Of a DNA stretch of 64,000 bases, positions 51,882-60,632 are shown one piece after another. Every line of letters begins with the position of its first letter. Position 1 is the first letter of the stretch. The position numbers and the translations under genes are program-made. Below the pieces are notes generated by a model. The model searched no databases. It saw only the letters and a program-made list of their open reading frames with translations, and was not told the DNA's origin. This DNA comes from Mesohalobacter salilacus (GTDB lineage: Bacteria > Bacteroidota > Bacteroidia > Flavobacteriales > Flavobacteriaceae), in the NCBI GenBank assembly GCA_003931895.1, contig RRZV01000013.1, positions 34,523-98,522 of the forward strand. Direction: 5' to 3'.

Positions 51882-52583
51882 TCAAACAGACTTAAACAAT
51901 TCGCGCCCTTGCCATTGGCCTTTAACTTTATAGACCTGAAACCGTGAAAACAATTCTTCTTTATACCAATTGTATTGTCGCGTCATGCTAATAGCTTTAC
52001 GGTGTTCTTGACTTGTGTAGGCGTATGCTTTAGCATAATCCATGTTTTCCCATAAACTTAAAGTTGCCATTTCCCAAATCGGTAATTCGCCAAAACCTTT
52101 GGTATAAACTAATCCCTCAGCATTTGCAATCGGCCGCTGAGCTGTTGGCACATATCGCCAAAATCGCTTCAATTGAGACGTCTTAATGCTTGCCCGTGTA
52201 ATAATAGCCACTCCCAAAGGGTTTTCATCCAAGCTGTCGTGCGACTTAAAGGGTTGTTGCTTAGACCAAAACCCATGTGCAGTAATTGATTTCAGATACA
52301 GACAACACAAACTATCAGCATGAAATTGGTAGTGCTTAACCAAATCTGAAGTTTCAAAAAATTGCTCAGCACTCGCCTCATCGTCCCAAACCTGAAGCAG
52401 TGCATACACCGACCAATCGGGCTGTGGTTTAAAACCCTCTTTACCACTGCCTAAAAGTTTATAAAACCGCAAACCTTCAACCGATTTCAAATAGGGTTTA
52501 GCCATTTGCATCATCTTCAATGCCCAAAACTTATGGGTAAAGCCATTATAATTTAATAAACACAATGTCGCGATTTGTTTCAT
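51882..52583 (-). CDS. CrtA-like (spheroidene monooxygenase-type) protein
   Basis: 233 residues. The pattern FYKLLGSGKEGFKPQPDWSVY near residues 40-60, followed by ALLQVWDDEASAEQFF and ITRASI near 149-154, resembles CrtA of purple bacteria, which oxygenates carotenoids with haem, and the related DUF3291 proteins. A histidine that could ligand haem lies in several conserved positions, but I cannot assign it. No other carotenoid gene is in the window, so the natural substrate is open. No signal peptide. Monocistronic; the structured element 52598-52745 begins 15 bases upstream. Confidence 0.7.
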   Translation of the reverse strand: MKQIATLCLLNYNGFTHKFWALKMMQMAKPYLKSVEGLRFYKLLGSGKEGFKPQPDWSVYALLQVWDDEASAEQFFETSDLVKHYQFHADSLCCLYLKSITAHGFWSKQQPFKSHDSLDENPLGVAIITRASIKTSQLKRFWRYVPTAQRPIANAEGLVYTKGFGELPIWEMATLSLWENMDYAKAYAYTSQEHRKAISMTRQYNWYKEELFSRFQVYKVKGQWQGRELFKSV

Positions 52584-52597
52584 TTATAATAATTTGG

Positions 52598-52745
52598 GCG
52601 GCTGAACCGGTCTTTCCGCTTGTAGTTCTTAAGCCTTAGTCGCAAAACGGACAATTGCACAAAAGAGCTTCCGTTGGTCGCTTTTTGTGCAAGCCGTTTT
52701 AGATGCGCCCAAGACTCAAGAAGCTATCGCTGCAATACCTGCCGC
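52598..52745 (-). ncRNA. Structured RNA-like element B (paralogue of 2565-2705)
   Basis: Read on the minus strand, GCGGC (52745-52741) pairs with GCCGC (52602-52598). A 12-base inner stem follows with only two wobbles (TTCTTGAGTCTT with AAGGCTTAAGAA), then AAAACGG with CCGTTTT and TTGCACAAAA with TTTTGTGCAA. The unpaired motifs AGCGATAG (52731-52724) and AGCGGAAAG (52620-52612) correspond to AAGCGGTAG and AGCGGATAA of element A, and the apical GCGACC is the same. The closing stem differs from A by a compensatory change (A-U to G-C). It lies in the 310-base gap 52584-52894, which holds no other gene. Confidence 0.6.
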
Positions 52746-52894
52746 AGATTCGAACAATATAAAACAATTATATGTGTAAAATCCAAACATAGTAAATCTC
52801 AACACAATTTTACATATTGTTGTGCTCTTAAAAAATGTGTTCGAATTTAGCTAAATCAAATATATCCCATATCTTTACTTCAAAATTTTAAACC

Positions 52895-53824
52895 ATGAAA
52901 TATAACTTTTTGCTTTATCTGTTCACATTATCTTTTTTCTTAAACACATTCGCTCAGGAGACTGATATTAAGTCTGTTAAATCTCATCTTGAGTACCTTT
53001 CTTCTGACGACCTTAATGGTCGTTTAACTGGAACTAAAGGTATTGATAAAGCTGCCGCATATATTGCTAAATACTTTAAAAGTATCGGCATAAAACCTTA
53101 TTATGAATCTTATCGTGACACCTTTTATCTCAAAAAACAAACGGTCGCTTATAATGTTATCGGTCAAATAGAAGGTAACGATCCGCTATTAAAAAATGAA
53201 CCTTTAATTATCGGTGCCCATTATGATCATATTGGTAATAGTAAAGCTATCGAAGGCGACAGTATTGCAAACGGTGCTAACGACAATGCTTCAGGAACCG
53301 TTGCAGTCATGCAATTAGCTAAAGCCTTAATAGACACTAAACCAAAACGCCCTATTCTATTTGTCCTTTTTGATGCCGAAGAACAAGGCTTATTAGGTTC
53401 TAAATATCTTGCCGAAAAACTCAAAAGTGAAGATGTTAACCCCTACGTGATTTTTAATATTGAGATGGTTGGTGTTGCCATGCGTGACAAACCTCAACAA
53501 GCCTATCTCACAGGTTTTGAAAAATCAAATTTTGCAGATATTTTTAATGGTTATGCTGATCAGAAAGCCGTTATTTTTTTACAGCAAGCCAAAGAATATC
53601 ACCTCTTTAAACGCAGCGATAACTATCCTTTTTTTCAAAGTTTTGAAATTCCTGCACACTCCGTTTCTACATTTGATTTTACTAATTACAGTTATTATCA
53701 TCACGTCGACGACGAAGCCCCATTGCTTAATCCTGAACACATCCAAAGCTTAGTAGATTTATGGGCGGAACCTCTTTTAAAAATAGCAAATCATTCAGAA
53801 AAACTTATTAAACTCAATAATTAA
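52895..53824 (+). CDS. M28-family zinc peptidase, secreted
   Basis: 309 residues. A signal peptide ends near residue 20 (NTFAQE). The two-zinc site is visible: His in GAHYDHIG (near 108-115), bridging Asp in GANDNASG (near 128-135), Glu-Glu in DAEEQGLLGS (near 161-170), Asp/Glu in FNIEMVG and His near the C-terminus in YYHHVDDEA. It is an aminopeptidase-type exopeptidase acting outside the cytoplasm. Its stop overlaps the start of the next gene by one base. Confidence 0.92.
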   Translation: MKYNFLLYLFTLSFFLNTFAQETDIKSVKSHLEYLSSDDLNGRLTGTKGIDKAAAYIAKYFKSIGIKPYYESYRDTFYLKKQTVAYNVIGQIEGNDPLLKNEPLIIGAHYDHIGNSKAIEGDSIANGANDNASGTVAVMQLAKALIDTKPKRPILFVLFDAEEQGLLGSKYLAEKLKSEDVNPYVIFNIEMVGVAMRDKPQQAYLTGFEKSNFADIFNGYADQKAVIFLQQAKEYHLFKRSDNYPFFQSFEIPAHSVSTFDFTNYSYYHHVDDEAPLLNPEHIQSLVDLWAEPLLKIANHSEKLIKLNN

Positions 53825-54507
53825 TGTCTAAACATATTGTCATCACAGGCACAAGTCGTGGCATTGGTTTTGAATTGGTTAAAAATCTATCAAGTCAAGG
53901 CCATCATATTTATGCCTTATCTAGAAATTCTAAGCCAATTGCAGAGCTCAATCTCAAAAACGTGTACAGTTTATCTTGCGACCTTAGTGATGAATTATCA
54001 ATTGATAATTCTATAAAAGAAATTAAAGCACAAACCTCTCAAGTTGATATTTTAATTCATAATGCAGGTCAATTTCTCAATCAGCCTTTCGAAAAAACAA
54101 ATATTGCTGATGTAAAAGCGGTTTATGAAACCAATGTTTTTGGGGTATTTAGCTTAACTTCAAAGCTATTAAACGCTTTTTCTAAAATAAATCATATCGT
54201 CAATATCTCAAGCATGGGCGGTATTCAAGGCAGTGTTAAGTTTCCCGGCCTTGCTGCTTACAGCTCAAGTAAAGCCGCGTTGATTGGTTTGACAGAACTT
54301 TTAGCCGAAGAATATAAAGAAACTGATATGGCTTTTAACTGTCTGGCGCTCGGAGCTGTTCAAACCGAAATGTTAGAAGAGGCTTTCCCGGGAATGCAAG
54401 CTCCCGTAAGTGCTCAAGAAATGGCAGCCTATATTGCTGATTTTGCGTTGACAGGTCATCAATTTTACAACGGAAAAACGCTTCAAGTGTCTAATTCAAC
54501 CCCATAA
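53824..54507 (+). CDS. Short-chain dehydrogenase/reductase
   Basis: 227 residues. The NAD(P)-binding TGTSRGIGFELV is near residues 8-19, the NAG motif at about 79-81 and the catalytic YSSSK near 147-151 with an upstream serine (NISSMGG). It is a classical SDR, cytoplasmic; the substrate is unknown. It starts at the last base of the M28 gene and is 3 bases from the SprT-like gene, so the three genes are co-translated or nearly so; no common pathway is evident. Confidence 0.9.
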   Translation: MSKHIVITGTSRGIGFELVKNLSSQGHHIYALSRNSKPIAELNLKNVYSLSCDLSDELSIDNSIKEIKAQTSQVDILIHNAGQFLNQPFEKTNIADVKAVYETNVFGVFSLTSKLLNAFSKINHIVNISSMGGIQGSVKFPGLAAYSSSKAALIGLTELLAEEYKETDMAFNCLALGAVQTEMLEEAFPGMQAPVSAQEMAAYIADFALTGHQFYNGKTLQVSNSTP

Positions 54508-54510
54508 AAT

Positions 54511-55107
54511 ATGTCTTCGGTTTTAAAGACATATTTGCCTGCTAAAGCCGTAACCTCGGTTGAAGAATTGCTGAAAGTTTATAAAGTTCACCTCAAGATT
54601 GTCAACGAGCGTCAATCTAAACACGGTGATTATAGACCTATGCCCGATGGTAGACATCAAATCACCATTAACGCCAATTTAAATCCCTATCGATTTTTAA
54701 TTACACTAATCCACGAAATTGCCCATTTATTGGTCTTCATCAATTACGGTCGTCATACCAAACCGCACGGCATAGAATGGAAATTAACTTTTCAGAAATT
54801 AATGCTACCGCTAATTAATCCACAAATATTTCCTGAGCAACTATTACCTTTGATTGCTAACCATTTCAAAAATCCAAAAGCCAGTAGCGATACCGATGCC
54901 AGACTGTCTATTGCTTTAAAAGCCTACGACCAACCTACAGATAAAAGTTATATTTTTGAACTTCCAAAAGGCACACAATTTATTATTCCTAACGGCAAAA
55001 TTTTTATCAAAGAAGAAAAATTAAGAAAGCGGTATAAATGCAGAGAATTGTCTACTGGGCGCCAATATGTATTTCAGCCCAATGCTCAAGTTGAAGTTTT
55101 GAAGTGA
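54511..55107 (+). CDS. SprT-like zinc metalloprotease-domain protein
   Basis: 198 residues. The zinc motif HEIAH is at residues 68-72 with the third histidine at about 86 (TKPHGIEWK), the pattern of SprT/SPRTN domains, whose eukaryotic members cut DNA-protein crosslinks. The C-terminal part (FELPKGTQFIIPNGKIF) lacks the second zinc ribbon Cys motif seen in some family members; one Cys is present (YKCRE). Cytoplasmic. The bacterial role is unproven. Confidence 0.85.
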   Translation: MSSVLKTYLPAKAVTSVEELLKVYKVHLKIVNERQSKHGDYRPMPDGRHQITINANLNPYRFLITLIHEIAHLLVFINYGRHTKPHGIEWKLTFQKLMLPLINPQIFPEQLLPLIANHFKNPKASSDTDARLSIALKAYDQPTDKSYIFELPKGTQFIIPNGKIFIKEEKLRKRYKCRELSTGRQYVFQPNAQVEVLK

Positions 55108-55267
55108 TTTTTCGGAGTAATAGAGAGTCCCAAATATTGTTGGTAGTATTGAAATTAAGCTTAAAATACAACTGTTATACATTATTTTTTTACTAAAAAT
55201 CATTTTTTATTGATCGAACTCACTTTAATATAAATTTTTAATTTTACTTTGAGTTTTATTTAAAAAT

Positions 55268-56770
55268 ATGGAATCTAAAGAAAACAAGCAAGAGGAAGAG
55301 CAGAAGAAAAAAGCAGACGAAAAACAAGAAAAAGAACAGGATAAAAAGGAAGAACAAGTAAGGAAAAGTTTTAAAGATTCTTACGGCAGCTTGCGGTCGT
55401 ATCTTTTGCATTTGCTTGATATAAGAAAAGAAACTGACAGAGATTCTACCATGGAAGCCATCTTAAAAGATATTCCATTTAGAGGTCATAATGCCTGGAT
55501 TTTGATTTTTTCCATCATCGTAGCTTCAGTAGGTTTGAATGTGAGTAGCACTGCTGTTGTGATTGGCGCCATGTTAATCTCTCCACTAATGGGACCAATT
55601 GTCGGTCTCGGTTTTTCTGTTGCCATTAACGACTTGGACACCTTAAAACGATCATTGGTCAATTTAGCGGTTATGGTAGTTTTAAGTGTTTTTACGGCAT
55701 TTTTATATTTCTCTATTTCCCCTTTAACTGAATTAACTCCAGAATTGGCAGCACGAACTTCACCTACAATTTTGGATGTTTTGGTCGCTATTTTTGGCGG
55801 ACTCGCGCTCATCATTGCTAAAACTAAAAAAGGAACAATCGCTTCTGTCATCTTTGGTGTGGCTATTGCTACAGCCCTAATGCCACCACTTTGTACAGCT
55901 GGTTATGGTTTGGCGGTTTGGGATTTGAGTATTTTTGGTGGGGCAATGTATTTGTTTACAATCAACACCATTTTTATTGCCTTATCTACATTTTTAGTTT
56001 CAAAAGTTTTACGCTTTCCATTAGTGCGCTACGCTAATTCTCTGAGAAGAAAACGCATCTCTCAGTTGGCTACGGTGATTGCCATCGTAGTTATGTTACC
56101 AAGTGTTTATCTTTTCTACGTTTTACTCAAAGAATCTTACTTTGAAAAAAGTGCAAAGGCGTTTGTCACGGAAGAATTAATGGTTTATAAAGACGCTTAT
56201 TTACAAAAAAATGCCACTAATATTGAATACCACGAAGAAGGCAATTCAATTATTGAAGTTTCTTTTTTAGGCAAAGAAATTCCAAACGAAGTCATCAGTT
56301 TATGGAATACAAAAATGAAGTCTTATGAAAATTTGAAAGACACCAAACTTAGAATTTTACACAATGAAAACTCTGATAATTTTAATGAATACAAATACAT
56401 TAAAGAATTAAAAACTCGAGATTCTTTGGAGTTGATTGACAGTCAAAAGCAAATTCAACTCTTATCTAGGAGACTAGACTCTATAAGAAAATCAAATCGT
56501 AAGCAAAATATTCCTTTTACTGATATTGTCAAGGAAATTAAACTGAATTATGAAAAAGTCACCGATGTCGCTTATGCAGAAATGTTTATTGCTAGAAATG
56601 ATGTTTTAGACACAGTCCCTTCCTTTAGATTAACATGGAAAGCTGAAATGACATTGGCCGATAAAAAAATATTCGAAAACAGGATGTCTAATTGGTTAGC
56701 TTATAAAATAAAAGCTAAAAAGGTTGATGTAGAAATAGAACCGACAGGCTTAATAAGTAAAGAAAATTAA
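55268..56770 (+). CDS. DUF389 membrane protein
   Basis: 500 residues. The first 36 residues are almost only Glu, Lys, Gln and Asp. About 75-300 holds the DUF389 core (SSTAVVIGAMLISPLMGPIVGLG, FGVAIATALMPPLCTAGYGLA) with several hydrophobic segments. From about 300 a soluble part of roughly 200 residues follows, partly coiled-coil, longer than most DUF389 proteins. Function unknown; it is sometimes described as a transporter-like domain. Its stop shares TTAA with the convergent ATPase gene. Confidence 0.85.
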   Translation: MESKENKQEEEQKKKADEKQEKEQDKKEEQVRKSFKDSYGSLRSYLLHLLDIRKETDRDSTMEAILKDIPFRGHNAWILIFSIIVASVGLNVSSTAVVIGAMLISPLMGPIVGLGFSVAINDLDTLKRSLVNLAVMVVLSVFTAFLYFSISPLTELTPELAARTSPTILDVLVAIFGGLALIIAKTKKGTIASVIFGVAIATALMPPLCTAGYGLAVWDLSIFGGAMYLFTINTIFIALSTFLVSKVLRFPLVRYANSLRRKRISQLATVIAIVVMLPSVYLFYVLLKESYFEKSAKAFVTEELMVYKDAYLQKNATNIEYHEEGNSIIEVSFLGKEIPNEVISLWNTKMKSYENLKDTKLRILHNENSDNFNEYKYIKELKTRDSLELIDSQKQIQLLSRRLDSIRKSNRKQNIPFTDIVKEIKLNYEKVTDVAYAEMFIARNDVLDTVPSFRLTWKAEMTLADKKIFENRMSNWLAYKIKAKKVDVEIEPTGLISKEN

Positions 56771-57531
56771 TACCCTTTTTGCTGCGCGACTCTTACTTTT
56801 CTAAATAAATCTGAAGAATAGACAAAATCCGTGACAGCTTTGTTATCGGTTTTATGAATTAGGTCTTTATTGCCTTCCCAAGCCAGATGACCGTCTTCAA
56901 GGTAAACTATTTTTTCGCCAATTTCAAAGACTGAGTTCATGTCATGGGTATTAATGACTGTGGTAATTTCAAATTCGTGGGTAATTTCCTGAATTAAATT
57001 ATCAATAACCGTAGCCGTTCTCGGGTCTAAACCGGAGTTGGGCTCATCGCAAAATAAAAATTTTGGTCGGTTAACGATGGCTCTGGCTATTGAAACTCTT
57101 TTTTGCATTCCTCCACTTATTTCACTCGGTAATTTGTTATTAGCATTCGTTAGATTAACCCGTTTAAGTACTTCATAAACGCGATCTTTCATTTCAGGTT
57201 TTTTTGCTTTGGTTAGCATTTTTAAAGGAAACATCACATTTTCTTCAACCGTCATAGAATCAAACAACGCTCCACCCTGAAATACCATCCCGACTTGTTT
57301 TCTTAACTCGCGCCTTTTTTTGGGAGTGAGTTCTTCGTAAGTTTTTGAGCCATAACAAATATAACCATCATCAGGAGTGAATAAGCCTAACATACATTTG
57401 AGAAAAACTGTTTTTCCAGATCCAGATTGCCCAATAATTAAATTGGTTTGACCTTTTTCAAACGTGGTGCTGATGCCTTTTAAAACATCTAAATCGCCGA
57501 AAGATTTATGTAAATTTTCTACTTTAATCAT
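56767..57531 (-). CDS. MlaF-type ABC transporter ATPase
   Basis: 254 residues. Walker A GQSGSGKT near 35-42, signature ISGGMQKR near 137-144 and Walker B FLFCDEPNSGLD near 158-169 are the MlaF/Mkl variant, which moves phospholipids between the membranes. It overlaps the permease gene by one base. MlaD, the substrate-binding partner, is not adjacent in the window. Confidence 0.92.
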   Translation of the reverse strand: MIKVENLHKSFGDLDVLKGISTTFEKGQTNLIIGQSGSGKTVFLKCMLGLFTPDDGYICYGSKTYEELTPKKRRELRKQVGMVFQGGALFDSMTVEENVMFPLKMLTKAKKPEMKDRVYEVLKRVNLTNANNKLPSEISGGMQKRVSIARAIVNRPKFLFCDEPNSGLDPRTATVIDNLIQEITHEFEITTVINTHDMNSVFEIGEKIVYLEDGHLAWEGNKDLIHKTDNKAVTDFVYSSDLFRKVRVAQQKGY

Positions 57532-58268
57532 TAGCTTAATAATAATTGAGTGATGATGTAATTAGAAACAATAATAATAACACTAGTCCAAACAAAAGAT
57601 GTCGTTGAGGCTTTGCCTACTTCAAGTGCACCACCTTTCATATAATAACCATGAAAAGAAGGTACTGTAGCAAGAATAAAGGCAAAAATTATAGTTTTGA
57701 TAAAGGCATAAACTAATTGAAAAGTGACAAAATCTTCTTGTAAGCCTGATAAAAATAATTCGCCATCGACAAAACCACCAAAAACACCAGCGACATAAGC
57801 CCCTAAAATCCCAACAAACATTGAAATAGCAATGACAAAAGGGTAAAACATCATAGCCACAATTTTGGGAAATACCAAGTAATTTAATGAATTAATGCCC
57901 ATCACTTCTAAAGCATCAATTTGCTCAGTAACACGCATAGTTCCAATACTTGAAGTGATATACGAACCGACTTTACCTGCCATAATGATAGACACAAACG
58001 TGGGCGAAAATTCTAAAATGATAGACTGCCGAGCCGCGAAGCCAATTAAAGATTTTGGAATAAAGGGATTGTTTAAATTCAATGCCGTCTGTATCGTCAC
58101 TACCGCTCCGATAAAAAATGAAATAAACACTACAATTCCTAAAGACCTCACGGTGAGGTCATTCATTTCTTGAATGATCAAATTTCTTAAAACACTTCCC
58201 TTAGTGAAACGTTTAAAAGTATCTTTAATCATTATAAAGTACTGACCCGTACTTGAAATGTAGTCCAT
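57531..58268 (-). CDS. MlaE-family ABC transporter permease
   Basis: 245 residues with about five hydrophobic segments, the MlaE/Tgd1 fold (SIILEFSPTFVSIIMAGKVGS, EQIDALEVMGINSLNYLVFP near 120-139). With the ATPase it forms the inner-membrane core of a phospholipid transporter that maintains outer-membrane lipid asymmetry. First gene of the pair. Confidence 0.93.
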   Translation of the reverse strand: MDYISSTGQYFIMIKDTFKRFTKGSVLRNLIIQEMNDLTVRSLGIVVFISFFIGAVVTIQTALNLNNPFIPKSLIGFAARQSIILEFSPTFVSIIMAGKVGSYITSSIGTMRVTEQIDALEVMGINSLNYLVFPKIVAMMFYPFVIAISMFVGILGAYVAGVFGGFVDGELFLSGLQEDFVTFQLVYAFIKTIIFAFILATVPSFHGYYMKGGALEVGKASTTSFVWTSVIIIVSNYIITQLLLS

Positions 58269-58352
58269 ACAACTTATTTAAAGCCTAAAAATAGAAAAAA
58301 ATCTCAGCTTGCAATTTAACTTTAGGATAAACTTTTAATTCTCTAATAATTG

Positions 58353-58360
58353 TATTTTTG
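58353..58360 (+). promoter_or_regulatory. Putative -7 box for pafA
   Basis: TATTTTTG matches TAnnTTTG, 19 bases before the ATG at 58380. It is not preceded by a recognisable phosphate-regulator site, though none is well defined in this phylum. Confidence 0.45.
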
Positions 58361-58379
58361 AATAATTCAAAATTTAAAC

Positions 58380-60005
58380 ATGAAAAAACCGCTTTTACTT
58401 CTATTTATCATCTTTATTTCAAGTTTTATAAACGCTCAGAACAATTCTGAAAAACCAAAGTTAGTCATCGGCGTAGTTGTTGACCAGATGCGGTATGAAT
58501 ATCTACACCGTTTTGAAAATCACTATTCTGAAAACGGGTTTAAACGCTTAATGCTAGAAGGGTTTTTTGCGAAAAATACCCACTTTAGCTATATCCCAAC
58601 TTACACTGGACCTGGTCACGCTTCGGTTTATACGGGTACAACACCAGCTAATCACGGTATTATTGCTAATGGGTGGTATGATAAATTTAAAAACGAAAGC
58701 GTGTATTGCGTTCAAGATGATGAAGTCAATTCTATTGGTGTAAACGGTAAAGCTGGACAAATGTCTCCACACCGTATGTTGACCACAAGTATTGCCGACC
58801 AAAACCGTTTGCACACCCAATTTAGAGGAAAAACTTTTGGGGTTTCGATTAAAGATCGCGGTGCTATTTTGCCTGCTGGACATACGGCTAATGCGGCATA
58901 TTGGTTTGTAGGTGGTAATGAAGGAAAATTTATCACAAGTGATTTTTATCTTGACGAACTCCCTAAATGGGTGACAAAATTTAATAGAAAAACCAAGCAG
59001 TATTTTAAAAATTGGGAGACTTTACACCCTATAGAAAATTATATTGAAAGCGGAAGCGATTTAAATGATTATGAATTTGGGTTTAAAGGGAAATCTTCAG
59101 CGACTTTTCCATACAACTTGAAAAAATTAAAATCGGAAAATGACAATTTTGATATTTTAAAACCTACGCCGTTTGCCAATACCATGCTCACTGATTTTGC
59201 TGAGAAATTGATTGAAAATGAAAATTTAGGTCAAGATAGTGACACGGATTTTTTAACCTTAAGTTATTCCAGTACCGATTATGCAGGCCATAATTTTGGG
59301 GTTAATGCTAAAGAAATTCAGGATATGTATATACGTTTAGATCAAAATATTGCAGATTTACTGAATTATTTAGATGAAAATGTAGGTAAAAATAACTACA
59401 CCTTGTTTTTAACATCAGATCACGGTGCCGTTCACGTGCCTAATTATTTAAAAGGCAAAAAAATTCCTGCGGGTTATTTTGAGACTGAAAAATTACAGAA
59501 TGCGGTCAAAGACTTTGTTGAAGACCAATATAAAAGTTCTAAATTAATAGAAGGCTTCTCCGGTCAACACATCTTTTTTGATTACGATGAATTAGAAGAC
59601 CACGATGTCGAGGCTGATGACTTACAAGAAGCTTTGTATTATTTCCTTTTACAATATGACAAAATAGATCGGGTTTATACTCGTGATATGATTGAAAACT
59701 CTAGCAGCTCAACTGCATTTTCTCGCAATGTTGCCAATGGTTTCCACCCTAAACGCAGCGGTGATGTCATTTATATTTTAGAACCAGCCGTTATTTCGTA
59801 TCCACCAAAAGGCTCTACGCACGGCAGTTATATGAGCTATGACACACAAGCGCCATTGTTATTTTACGGTCACGGTATCAAAAAAGGGCAATCTTATCAG
59901 AGTTATTACATCAAAGACATCGCTCCTACTTTAGCTGCTTTATTAGGCATTGCTCAACCCAATGGCACAACAGGTAAAGTGATTGGTGAGGCATTGAAGA
60001 AGTAA
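58380..60005 (+). CDS. pafA: Alkaline phosphatase PafA
   Basis: 541 residues. A signal peptide ends near residue 20 (FINAQN). The N-terminal GVVVDQMRYEYL near 32-43 gives the first zinc ligand, the nucleophilic threonine lies in YTGPGHASVYTG near 78-89, and the later LTSDHGAVHVPNY and STHGSYMSYD hold the second set of zinc-binding His and Asp residues. It is the calcium-independent, broad-specificity secreted monoesterase of Flavobacteriia, which supplies phosphate from organic esters. Monocistronic. Confidence 0.94.
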   Translation: MKKPLLLLFIIFISSFINAQNNSEKPKLVIGVVVDQMRYEYLHRFENHYSENGFKRLMLEGFFAKNTHFSYIPTYTGPGHASVYTGTTPANHGIIANGWYDKFKNESVYCVQDDEVNSIGVNGKAGQMSPHRMLTTSIADQNRLHTQFRGKTFGVSIKDRGAILPAGHTANAAYWFVGGNEGKFITSDFYLDELPKWVTKFNRKTKQYFKNWETLHPIENYIESGSDLNDYEFGFKGKSSATFPYNLKKLKSENDNFDILKPTPFANTMLTDFAEKLIENENLGQDSDTDFLTLSYSSTDYAGHNFGVNAKEIQDMYIRLDQNIADLLNYLDENVGKNNYTLFLTSDHGAVHVPNYLKGKKIPAGYFETEKLQNAVKDFVEDQYKSSKLIEGFSGQHIFFDYDELEDHDVEADDLQEALYYFLLQYDKIDRVYTRDMIENSSSSTAFSRNVANGFHPKRSGDVIYILEPAVISYPPKGSTHGSYMSYDTQAPLLFYGHGIKKGQSYQSYYIKDIAPTLAALLGIAQPNGTTGKVIGEALKK

Positions 60006-60104
60006 ATTTTTGAGGAGGTTTCTTTTTTTTAAATTAATGAAATTCGATTAAACCTTTGATGTTCTAACTATTATTTTCTTAGTTTTGAGAAATATAAATT
60101 TATT

Positions 60105-60632
60105 ATGAAAGTTCAATTCAGATTATTTATTATGGCAGTAATTTCCATTTTTATGGCAAGCTGCTCTGATGATGATGTTCAAAATTCAGTTTTAAATATA
60201 GCAGATGTTGAAGGCTCTTGGACGCTATCTGAAATCAATTCTACACCTGTTGTAGATTTAGAAAATAACGGCAATACAGATGCCAATTTAATGAATCAAA
60301 CATCTTGTTTTGATGGAATGAGTCTAGATTTTGACACCAGTGGAAACTTAACTGTTGTAACTTCAGAGATTACTTTTGATGCTAATACAAATCCAAGCTT
60401 TAGTTGCTCCCTTCGTACAGATTCGGGCAGTTATATAATATCTGGTAATGATTTAACCGTGACTATTCCTGTTTCTGGCAGTCAAGAAACAGAAACTATT
60501 GTGGTTAATGTTCAAAATAATATGTTAAGCTTTAGCCTTACACAAAATGGCATAGCTCAATTTTTTAATGTTCCTTCTGGTGAATCGTTTTCGGCAATTA
60601 ACGAATTAGAGTTTGTTTATTTAAAAAATTAA
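60105..60632 (+). CDS. Lipocalin-like lipoprotein
   Basis: 175 residues. Lipobox ASCSDDD (Cys near 20). Residues 34-170 form a beta-rich domain starting IADVEGSWTLSEIN and ending FVYLKN, the layout of the lipocalin-like lipoproteins common in Bacteroidota. The probable location is the outer membrane; ligand and role are unknown. Its stop overlaps that of polA (shared TTAA). Confidence 0.75.
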   Translation: MKVQFRLFIMAVISIFMASCSDDDVQNSVLNIADVEGSWTLSEINSTPVVDLENNGNTDANLMNQTSCFDGMSLDFDTSGNLTVVTSEITFDANTNPSFSCSLRTDSGSYIISGNDLTVTIPVSGSQETETIVVNVQNNMLSFSLTQNGIAQFFNVPSGESFSAINELEFVYLKN

